From NCBI RefSeq assembly GCF_036203305.1, contig NZ_CP108131.1, positions 1,426,001 to 1,490,000 of the forward strand: DNA of 64,000 nt, in the 5' to 3' direction. The position numbers and the translations under genes were made by a program. The first letter of the stretch is position 1; each line of letters starts with the position of its first letter. The stretch is from Streptomyces sp. NBC_00190. Lineage in GTDB: Bacteria > Actinomycetota > Actinomycetes > Streptomycetales > Streptomycetaceae. The notes beneath the pieces are model-generated. The model was not told where the DNA came from. It made no database searches and saw only the letters and a list, made by a program, of their open reading frames with translations. Below are positions 25,191-32,703 of the stretch, one piece after another.

Positions 25191-28123
25191 GCCGGGCGCA
25201 TGACCAGGTCGCGGGCGGCGGAGGCGAAGGCCGTCCGGTTGGGATGGCCGGTCTTCTGGAGGAGGCTCGCCACGTGCTTCTCGACCGTGCGCGGTGAAAT
25301 GTGCAATCGGCCGGCGATGTCCTTGTTGCCGATCCGCTCGGCGAGCAGCCGGGCCACCTCGAACTCGCGGACGGTGATGCCGCACCGGCGCAGGTCCGGC
25401 GGCACCTGCTCGGTGCCCGTGCGCCGCTGCCGGACCGGCGCGCCCATCCCGCGGAGCAGCGCCCGGCAGGCGCCGACGACCGCCTGGAGGCCGGCGCCGT
25501 GGAAGTACTCCTCCGCCTCGCGCAACCAGTCCACCGGCGCGCCCCAGCCGTCCTCGTACGCCGACCGCGCGACCAGGCGCAGACACAGATGGCGCGCCAT
25601 GGGGTAGAGCCCGGCCGCCTCCAGCGCCGCGCTCGCGGCGGCCGTCGCCTCGCCGGAGCGGCCCTCGCGGCCCAGCAGTACGGCGTGGGCCAGGCCGACG
25701 AACTGGCGGTTCCAACGGGTGGCGGCGACGTCGGCCTCCGCGACGCCCGCGTAGTGCCGCCGCCCCATGCGACCTGCCAGCACGCCCAGCAACAGGATGA
25801 CCCCGTGCTTGCCGAACTCGCCGGTCGCCGGATTCTCCGCGTCGTACGCGAGGGCCTGCGCGAACTCCTGCTCGGCGGCGTCGGGTCTCTCCTCCAGCAG
25901 CGAACAGAACGCCCGCGCCAGCCCGTACGACATGGACCGCAGGCCCGGTGCGGCGTCGATGAGCGGGGCCAGCCGGTCCAGCGCCTCCTGCATCTCGGCG
26001 CGCCGGCCCTGGTGCGCCCAGCGCACCGCGTCGGCCAGCCGCAGCGCGGACAGGGCCCGGCCCAGTCTCAGCCGGGTCGCCTCGGCCACGCCCTCGCGGA
26101 TCCGGTCCCCGGCCGCCTCGAACTCGCACCGCTGGATCTGGTCCAGCGCGAGGACGGAGCCGGTCTCCTGCGCCAGGGGCGGTACGCCCATCCGCAGGGC
26201 CTCCTGGCGGGCCTGCTCGATCCGGTCGGGCCGGCCGCCCTGCCGCGCCGCGATCCTGGCCAGGTACGTCTCGGCGGACACCCGCAGTACGGGGAGTCGG
26301 CGCGCGTGGGCGATCGCGCAGGCACGCGTGACGTGTGCCGTCGCGGTCGCCTCGTCCCGTTCCCAGGCCAGCTCCCCGAGCACCAGCAGGGCTCTGCAGG
26401 CCACGGCCGGCAGACCTGCGCGCTCGGCCGCGTCCGCCGCCCGGCGGGCGAACCCGGCCGCGGTGGACAGCCGGTCGGGCGCGAACCGGCTCAGCTCCAC
26501 GTGCGCGGCGGCCAGGTCCACGAGGGCGGCGTGGGCGGGGGCCGGGTGGCCGCCGAGCAGCCAGCGGGCGATGTCGACGTGCCGGTGGGCCTCGGCCGGC
26601 CGGCCCATCAGGGTGGCGACGTCGGCCAGTCGTGCGTGGAGCCCGGCCCGGCGCTGGGCCGGTACGCCGTGGTCGCCGCCCAGGGCTTCGAGGCCGACGG
26701 CCAGCGCGGGTACCAGGTCGAACCGGGCCGAGCAGGTCACGGCCTCCAGCAGCTGCTCCAGCACCGTGGCGTGCAGTTCGGGTGCGGTACCGGGCTCGAC
26801 GAGACGGTGTGCCCGGGTCAGCAGCGCCACCGCGCGTTCCACCGTGCCGTCGGTCATCGCCCGTCCCGCCGCCTCGCAGTACAGGCGGATGGCCTCGGGT
26901 GTGTCGCCCGCGTGCCCGTACAGCCCGGCGGCGTGCGCGCACCACGCTCCGGGCAGCCCCGGGTGCAGGTCGCCCAGGGCGCGCGCCGCCCTCGTCGCGT
27001 ACCCGGCGCGCTCACCCGGTCCGAGGTCGTCCAGCAGGGCCTGCGCCGCCAGCCGGTACCGGAACGCGTACCACTGCGCGCTCGACCCGTCCGGCACGAT
27101 CAGGTACGACGCGACCCCCGCGCGCAGGATCGCGGACAGGTCCTGGTGGTCACAGCCGAGCGCGTGCTGCAGCACCGGCAGCGGGAAGCGCTGTCCGAAC
27201 AGGGCCGCCATGCCCAGGAATTCCCTGCCGGACGGGCCGAGCTGCTCGGCCCGTCGTCTGACGCTGTCCGCGACGGCGGAAGGGACGGACGGCGTCCGGC
27301 CGCCGCGGACGAGGTCCAGGGCGAGCTCCTTGACCACGAACGGGATTCCGGCGCTGCCGCTCAGCACGCGGTGGACGAGCTCGGGGCCGACCTCGGCCGG
27401 GGTGAGTCCCAGCTCGGCCGCGACCATGTCGTGCACGCCGGAGTGGTCGAGGGGACGCAGGTCGAGGATCGCCGCCGCCCCGCGCTGGCGGGCCCGCGTG
27501 GCCAGCTGGGTCGCCACGCACGATTCACGCCCCGCGGTGAGCAGGAGCACGACGGGCAGTTGTCCGATGTTGTCCAGCAGGTACTCGACGACCGCGAGAG
27601 TCCCGGCGTCGGCGTCGTGCAGGTCGTCGAGGACGAGCAGACAGCCCCGCCGGCGTCCGACGACGCCGACCAGGCGCAGCACCGCTTCGGCGACGATGAG
27701 GTGTGACGCGGCCGCTCCAGGGTCCCCGGTGTCGGTCAACAGGTGCGCGACGACCGGCCCGTACCGGCCCAGTTCGTCCGGCTCCGGCAGCAGCCCGGCG
27801 CGGGCCAGCGAGAGCAGCGCTTCGACCAGCGGGCGGTACGGGACGGGCGAGCCCACTGTGCTCGCCCGCCCCAGAGCCGTGACGATGTCCGCCCGGGCAG
27901 CGTCGACGACGGCCTCGGCGGCGAGCCGGGTCTTGCCGACCCCCGGCTCGCCTGTGACGAAGACGGCTCCGCCCCGCCCCGACCGGGCGGCGGCCAGCGT
28001 CGCCGCCACCTGCCCCATCTCGGCTTCTCGGCCGATGAGTTCCCCCCGCCTCGGATGGCGGCCGTCGGGGCCCGTCGCGGTGCGGAACGCGTCGTCCGTC
28101 AAGGTCGGCCAGAAGTCGGTCAC
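25187..28123 (-). CDS. LAL-type (large ATP-binding LuxR) transcriptional regulator
   Basis: The 978-residue regulator of the MalT/LAL class has an N-terminal AAA/STAND ATPase (LIGREAEMGQ, Walker A VTGEPGVGKTRLAAEA, Walker B LLVLDDLHDADAG). A long helical, TPR-like middle spans about 380-880. A C-terminal LuxR helix-turn-helix follows (LTP-like TVREFEVARLLAERIGNKDI, ISPRTVEKHVASLLQKT). LALs are typical pathway-specific activators of Streptomyces secondary metabolism. Lying convergent with the lanthipeptide exporter and upstream of a two-component pair, it is the likely cluster regulator. Confidence 0.92.
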   Translation of the reverse strand: MTDFWPTLTDDAFRTATGPDGRHPRRGELIGREAEMGQVAATLAAARSGRGGAVFVTGEPGVGKTRLAAEAVVDAARADIVTALGRASTVGSPVPYRPLVEALLSLARAGLLPEPDELGRYGPVVAHLLTDTGDPGAAASHLIVAEAVLRLVGVVGRRRGCLLVLDDLHDADAGTLAVVEYLLDNIGQLPVVLLLTAGRESCVATQLATRARQRGAAAILDLRPLDHSGVHDMVAAELGLTPAEVGPELVHRVLSGSAGIPFVVKELALDLVRGGRTPSVPSAVADSVRRRAEQLGPSGREFLGMAALFGQRFPLPVLQHALGCDHQDLSAILRAGVASYLIVPDGSSAQWYAFRYRLAAQALLDDLGPGERAGYATRAARALGDLHPGLPGAWCAHAAGLYGHAGDTPEAIRLYCEAAGRAMTDGTVERAVALLTRAHRLVEPGTAPELHATVLEQLLEAVTCSARFDLVPALAVGLEALGGDHGVPAQRRAGLHARLADVATLMGRPAEAHRHVDIARWLLGGHPAPAHAALVDLAAAHVELSRFAPDRLSTAAGFARRAADAAERAGLPAVACRALLVLGELAWERDEATATAHVTRACAIAHARRLPVLRVSAETYLARIAARQGGRPDRIEQARQEALRMGVPPLAQETGSVLALDQIQRCEFEAAGDRIREGVAEATRLRLGRALSALRLADAVRWAHQGRRAEMQEALDRLAPLIDAAPGLRSMSYGLARAFCSLLEERPDAAEQEFAQALAYDAENPATGEFGKHGVILLLGVLAGRMGRRHYAGVAEADVAATRWNRQFVGLAHAVLLGREGRSGEATAAASAALEAAGLYPMARHLCLRLVARSAYEDGWGAPVDWLREAEEYFHGAGLQAVVGACRALLRGMGAPVRQRRTGTEQVPPDLRRCGITVREFEVARLLAERIGNKDIAGRLHISPRTVEKHVASLLQKTGHPNRTAFASAARDLVMRPA

Positions 28124-28234
28124 CGGCTCATCCCCCTACCCCCGGCGGGCCTTCCTCGGCGCCGCCGGGAACGACGATACGAGGGGGGCGGCCCTTGCCT
28201 GTAGCCGTCCGTTTGGGGGGCTTGCGCCGGGTGG

Positions 28235-28900
28235 TCAGCTCCCGTCGAGGCTGTCCTCGCGCACCCGGCGGGCCAGGTCGAGCTTCGTGTACGCGGGACG
28301 GCCCGCCTGCTGGTACTTGGCCTTGACCCGGTCCAGGTAGTCCTTGGCCGTGTAGACCGTGATGCCCGCGCGCCGGGCGGCGGACTTCAGGGTCAGTCCG
28401 GAGGCGTAGTCGAGCAGGATCTGCCGCTCCCGGGGCGAGAGCCGGGGACGGGCGGGACCGGTGTCGTAGGCGCAGGCGAAGGCGAGTTCCACGGAGTGGG
28501 CCCCGCGGCCCGCCGCCACGTCCTTGATCGCGGCGACCAGCGTCGGCAGGTCGTTGTCCTTGGTCAGGTAACCGTCTGCGCCGGCCCGGACCGATTCGAT
28601 GATCCGCGAGCGGTCCGGGATGGTGCTGATCATCAGGACCCGGCTTCCGGAACCCGACAGCCGCCGGATGTTGTCGGCGGGAGCGGAGCCGTCCCGCAGT
28701 GCGAGGTCAAGGAGGACCACGTCGGGCGGGACGTACGCCGACTCGCCCGGCCCGTACGGGTGTTCCGCTCGCGGTGGGCCGAGCAGCTCCCCGACGGTGG
28801 CGGCGGTCGCCACCAGTCGCAGCTCGGGGACCCCGCCCAGCCAGGCGCGCATGCCGTCAAGGAGCATCCGGTCGTCGTCGACCACCGCGACGGTGATCAC
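28235..28900 (-). CDS. Response regulator (receiver plus LuxR-like HTH)
   Basis: The 221-residue protein has a receiver domain with the acidic pocket VAVVDDDRM and phospho-acceptor Asp65 (DVVLLDLALRD). A 12-residue proline/glycine insert (RAEHPYGPGESA) sits before that strand, and YLTKDNDLPTLV follows. The DNA-binding end has PRLSPRERQILLDYASGLTLKSAARRAGI and YLDRVKAKYQQAGRPAYTK, a somewhat divergent LuxR/NarL type. GTG 28900 overlaps the kinase stop (GTGA), so the two are coupled. It probably works with the lanthipeptide locus; that is context only. Confidence 0.9.
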   Translation of the reverse strand: MITVAVVDDDRMLLDGMRAWLGGVPELRLVATAATVGELLGPPRAEHPYGPGESAYVPPDVVLLDLALRDGSAPADNIRRLSGSGSRVLMISTIPDRSRIIESVRAGADGYLTKDNDLPTLVAAIKDVAAGRGAHSVELAFACAYDTGPARPRLSPRERQILLDYASGLTLKSAARRAGITVYTAKDYLDRVKAKYQQAGRPAYTKLDLARRVREDSLDGS

Positions 28901-30081
28901 CGGGGCCACCGCAGCTCCACCCGTACGCCCTCGCCGGGCGCGGTGTCCACGGTCGCCCGGCCGCCCACCTCGGCCATCCGGCCGCGGACCGAGCCGCGCA
29001 GCCCGAGGCCGGGCACGCACCGCTCGGGATCGAATCCGGGACCCCGGTCGACCACGGTGACGACCGCTCCCCCGCCGCCGTCGGTGTCCCCCGTGGCGGT
29101 GAGGTAGGCATGTCCGGTGCCCGCGTGCCGCCGTACGTTGTTGAGCGCCTCCCGCGCGGCGTCCGCGAACGCGGCGGCGACCTCGGGCGGCACCTTCGGC
29201 AGGTCGTGGTACTGGGCGGTGACCCGCAGCTGCAGGCCCTCCACCGAGCCGACCGCCTCCTCCAGGGCGGCACCGATCTCCCGGTGGTGGACCTCGTCGG
29301 CGGTCTGCTGGATGAGCCGTCGCAGGTACGCGGCCTCGCGGCCGCACCGTTCCCTCACCTCGGGGGCGTTGGCGTCGACCCCGCCGGCCGCGAGGGTGGT
29401 GAGCGTGGCGAGGACGGTGTCGTGCAGTGCGCGGTGGTGCTCCAGCCGCTCGGCGTAGCGCGCCTTGTGCGCCTCGGCGGCCAGCGCACGGGCGTTGGCG
29501 TCGTCGAGGAGGCGCCCTTGGCGGCGCAGGTACCACCAGAAGACCCAGACCAACACGGCCGACGACAGCAGCGAGTTGATGTGGCCGCCGACGATCGCGG
29601 GGTTCGCGCCCACCGCCCGGTAGCCGATGAAGTGGGTGATCACCAGGAGGGCGATCGCAGCGAGGGCCTGGGCCCGTTCGAGGGCGATGGCCGCGGCGGC
29701 GCTCGCCGATCCGCCGAGCAGCATCGCCCAGGCGATCAGGGCGGGCTCCCGTATGTTGCCCCACGCGATCAGGACGAACGGCACTACGCACCCGATGACC
29801 AGGACGTCCGCCCAGACGTGCCGGGGGTCGAACCAGCCGCGCCGCCGGGCCGTGCCGTAGCCCAGCAGGCTCAGGCCCAGCGCCGCCGCGAGCCCCGCGT
29901 ACTGCAGGGGGAGGTCCCGGTGGCGCTGGGCCACCGCGAGGACGCCGACCGTCAGATGGCTCGCCCGGTAGAGCAGGGTGGCCACGATCATGAAGGAGCG
30001 GGCGCGCTGCAGCCCCGACCCCACTTCCGTCGTCCCCCGCAGTGCCCGTAATCGCCGTATCGGTAAGGAGACCACCGACAA
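28897..30081 (-). CDS. Sensor histidine kinase (HisKA_3 type) with two TTA codons at its 5' end
   Basis: The roughly 394-residue sensor kinase has five or six membrane helices over residues 25-190. A dimerisation/phosphotransfer helix carries HHRALHDTVLATLTTLAAGG (phospho-acceptor His in RALHD). A C-terminal HATPase follows, with AREALNNVRRHAGTG (N box), VVDRGPGFDPE and GLGLRGSVRGRMAEVGG. I pick TTG 30081, with GGAGAGG 7 bases upstream; GTG 30087 and GTG 30075 are alternatives. Codons at 30064-30066 and 30049-30051 (minus strand) are TTA, which would make translation depend on the bldA tRNA. It is coupled to the response regulator gene. Confidence 0.88.
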   Translation of the reverse strand: MSVVSLPIRRLRALRGTTEVGSGLQRARSFMIVATLLYRASHLTVGVLAVAQRHRDLPLQYAGLAAALGLSLLGYGTARRRGWFDPRHVWADVLVIGCVVPFVLIAWGNIREPALIAWAMLLGGSASAAAAIALERAQALAAIALLVITHFIGYRAVGANPAIVGGHINSLLSSAVLVWVFWWYLRRQGRLLDDANARALAAEAHKARYAERLEHHRALHDTVLATLTTLAAGGVDANAPEVRERCGREAAYLRRLIQQTADEVHHREIGAALEEAVGSVEGLQLRVTAQYHDLPKVPPEVAAAFADAAREALNNVRRHAGTGHAYLTATGDTDGGGGAVVTVVDRGPGFDPERCVPGLGLRGSVRGRMAEVGGRATVDTAPGEGVRVELRWPR

Positions 30082-30239
30082 AACCACGCCTCTCCGAACC
30101 AGAGGCACCGCAGGATCCCAGACGTCATCCCGTGCGGAACGGGGGTTGGGGCCACGCTGCCCGCAATCGTCACTGACGTCACGTATTTTGCCCCTGCATG
30201 GTATGCCGAGAGCGGTATCCGGAAACCCACTCGTTCCGG

Positions 30240-31190
30240 TCAAGTCGTACGCGAGCCGAGCGTCGCCACCGCGGCGAGCAGCCGGTCCCAGAACAGGTCG
30301 GCGTCGACCGTCACCGCGACCTGCGCGTTGACCGGGAGGTCCGTGTACCGGTGCAGGTCGACGACCGTCGCTCCCCTCGTGTACTGCCCGTGCAGCTCCA
30401 CGACCACGGCCGCCGGGGCGCAGCGCACGATGTCCGGATCGATGACGCGGGCGACCGCGACCGGGTCGTGCAGCGGCGGGCTCGCGAAGCCCCACAGCCG
30501 GCGGTAGGTGGAGGCGAAGAAGGTCATCAACTCGACGCAGATGCGCCCGAGATCCGTGCCGAGCCCTTCGAAGCGGGCCAGCACCTCGGGGGTGGCGAGC
30601 GCCTGGTGGGTCGCGTTGAGGCCGCACATGGTGATCGGCACACCGCTGCGGAAGACGATGTCCGCGGCCTCCGGATCGGTCTGGATGTTGAACTCGGCGG
30701 CCGGGGTCCGGTTCCCGCGGTCGGTGGAACCGCCCATGAGGACGATCTCGCGGATGTGCGGGACCACCTCGGGATAGCGGGTCAGCAGCAGGGCGATGTT
30801 GGTCAGGGGCGCGGTCGGTACGAGGGTGACGGGCTCCGGATGGGTGGTCAGGACGCGGTGCATGAGTTCCACCGCGTGCTCGGGGACCGCGTCCACGGTG
30901 GGTTCGGGGAACCCCGGCCCGTCCAGGCCCGATTCGCCGTGGACGTCGTCCGCGACCACCAGCGGCTGGAGCAGCGGGCGGTCGCAGCCGGATGCGATGG
31001 GCACGCCGGTGACGCCGGCGACCGTGCAGACGCGGCGCGCGTTCAAGGTGGTCTTGGCGAGTGTCTGGTTGCCGGCGACCGTGGTGATCGCGAGCAGGTC
31101 GACGGCGGGGTCGCCCGCAGCCAGCATGATCGCGAGGGCGTCGTCGTGGCCGGGGTCGCAGTCGATGATGATCGGAACGGGCACGCTCAC
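30240..31190 (-). CDS. Inosine-uridine-type nucleoside hydrolase
   Basis: The 316-residue enzyme cleaves the N-glycosidic bond of (ribo)nucleosides. The calcium-binding aspartate cluster IIIDCDPGHDDALAI is at the N-terminus. VLMGGSTDRGNRTPAAEFNIQTDPEAA carries the conserved Asn and Asp of the active site, and PLHDPVAVARVIDPD holds the late Asp. Length and motifs are complete, so it should be active; base preference cannot be told. It starts at GTG 31190 and stands alone, divergent from the STAND gene 160 bases away. Confidence 0.95.
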   Translation of the reverse strand: MSVPVPIIIDCDPGHDDALAIMLAAGDPAVDLLAITTVAGNQTLAKTTLNARRVCTVAGVTGVPIASGCDRPLLQPLVVADDVHGESGLDGPGFPEPTVDAVPEHAVELMHRVLTTHPEPVTLVPTAPLTNIALLLTRYPEVVPHIREIVLMGGSTDRGNRTPAAEFNIQTDPEAADIVFRSGVPITMCGLNATHQALATPEVLARFEGLGTDLGRICVELMTFFASTYRRLWGFASPPLHDPVAVARVIDPDIVRCAPAAVVVELHGQYTRGATVVDLHRYTDLPVNAQVAVTVDADLFWDRLLAAVATLGSRTT

Positions 31191-31299
31191 TCCTCGACAT
31201 CTCGGGCATTCGAGCCACCAGTCTGCCTCTTCGGACGATCTTCGCGGGCGTTTTCGGATCCGGCTGCGTCGGGGTGGTGCCGCCTCGTAGCGTCGGGGC

Positions 31300-31327
31300 G
31301 GGAGGCGGCGGCGCCGAGGCGCCTCCC
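31300..31327 (+). other. Hairpin in the leader before the STAND ATPase gene
   Basis: Eight-base arms GGGAGGCG (31300-31307) and CGCCTCCC (31320-31327) surround a 12-base loop, ending 23 bases before the GTG start at 31351. Position suggests a leader structure near the ribosome site GGAGGG. It could equally be chance in GC-rich DNA. Confidence 0.3.
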
Positions 31328-31350
31328 CCGACAGGACACGGAGGGCAAAG

Positions 31351-32703
31351 GTGACCGCTCCCGGCTTACCGGACGGTGAAGGCCAGGCCAGGATCGTGCA
31401 GAACGTGTACGCCTTCGGAGGGTTCGCCTACGGGGCGATCCACGCGGACGTGCACGTGTACGGCGACGGCCGGCCGGTGTACCTCCTGGCGGAGCACCGG
31501 CCGCCCGCCGGGGACCCCGACCCCGCGTGGGCCGGGCAGCCCAGTCGGCTGCTCAACGCGGGCAATGCTGTCGTGCCCTTCACCGGCCGCGAGGAGGAAC
31601 TGAGCGAGCTGGAGGACTGGTGCGACGGCGGCGACGGCGGCCTCGCGGTCCGCTGGCTGCACGGTGCCGGCGGGCGGGGCAAGACCCGGCTGGCCGATGA
31701 GCTGGCCGCGACGTCCGCCCGGTACGGCTGGAAGACGATCGTCGCCCGGCACGGAGGCGCGGTGGTGCCGGAGTCCGGGGGCAGCATTGACGGCCGCGTC
31801 GGCGACCGCCGCGGGCTCCTGGTCCTGGTGGACTACGCCGACCGCTGGCCCCTGCGGGACCTGGCCTGGCTGTTCGCGAACAGCGTGCTCGGCGGCAGCC
31901 CCGGGCGGCGGACACCGGTGCGCGTGCTGATGCTGGCCCGCTCCGCTCACGCGTGGCCCGCGGTGAAATCCGTGATCGGCGACCGGGCCGCCACCTCGGA
32001 CCAGGAGCTGGAGGCCCTGCCCGCAGACCCCGGCGGCCGGGAGGACGTGTTCGCCGCCGCCCGCACCAGGTTCGCCGAGCTGTACCGGCGGACCGACGCC
32101 GCCACGGCCCCCTCGTCCCTCCCTCTGGAACACCCCGCCTTCGGGCTCACCCTCACCGTGCACATGGCCGCCCTGGTCGCGGTCGACGCCCACGTCCACG
32201 GCCGCAGGCCTCCTCATGACACGGCCGGTCTGTCGGCCTATCTGCTGGAGCGGGAACACGAGCACTGGAGGCGGCTGTACGAGAACGGCGCGGCCGGGCT
32301 GGACTTCCGTACGTCACCGGACGACATGGCGAGCGTGTCGTTCGTCGCCGCCCTGACCGGGGCCTCGACCTGGGAGGACGGTGCGGCGGCGCTGGAACGG
32401 GCCGCCCTGGCCACCGCGCCCGAGGCCGTACGGTCCCTGCTGCGGGACCACGCGCGCTGCTACCCGCCCCTCGACCCGCAGACGGTGCTCGAACCGCTGT
32501 ATCCCGACCGGCTGGCCGAGGACTTCCTGGCCTTGACCGTGCCGGGCCACGCGGTCACCGGCTACCGCGCGGACGCCTGGGCGACGGGGGTCCCGAAAGC
32601 GCTGCTGACCGCACCCGGCGGCGCCGCCCGCGCCCCTCGCGCCCTCACGTTGCTGGCTTCGGCGGCCGACCGGTGGCCGCACCTCGCCGAGAAGGTCCTG
32701 TAG
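31351..32703 (+). CDS. N-terminal STAND/AAA ATPase part of an amber-interrupted STAND-TPR-Sel1 gene
   Basis: The 450-residue part starts at GTG 31351 behind GGAGGG. A short N-terminal segment (QNVYAFGGFAYGAIHADVHV) precedes FTGREEELSELEDW, Walker A HGAGGRGKTRLADE (near residue 105) and Walker B LLVLVDYADRW, the pattern of STAND (NLR-like) ATPases. It ends at TAG 32701-32703 after PHLAEKVL. The frame continues open and homologous right past the stop, so this is the front of a larger protein. Codon 6 is TTA (31366-31368), hinting at bldA control. The cut product would lack its sensor repeats. Confidence 0.85.
   Translation: MTAPGLPDGEGQARIVQNVYAFGGFAYGAIHADVHVYGDGRPVYLLAEHRPPAGDPDPAWAGQPSRLLNAGNAVVPFTGREEELSELEDWCDGGDGGLAVRWLHGAGGRGKTRLADELAATSARYGWKTIVARHGGAVVPESGGSIDGRVGDRRGLLVLVDYADRWPLRDLAWLFANSVLGGSPGRRTPVRVLMLARSAHAWPAVKSVIGDRAATSDQELEALPADPGGREDVFAAARTRFAELYRRTDAATAPSSLPLEHPAFGLTLTVHMAALVAVDAHVHGRRPPHDTAGLSAYLLEREHEHWRRLYENGAAGLDFRTSPDDMASVSFVAALTGASTWEDGAAALERAALATAPEAVRSLLRDHARCYPPLDPQTVLEPLYPDRLAEDFLALTVPGHAVTGYRADAWATGVPKALLTAPGGAARAPRALTLLASAADRWPHLAEKVL

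Noticed and set aside
23571..26945. 1124-codon minus-strand open frame across the exporter and LAL genes
   Set aside because: The translation is Arg/Gly/Pro-rich with no domain, and it overlaps two well-supported genes.
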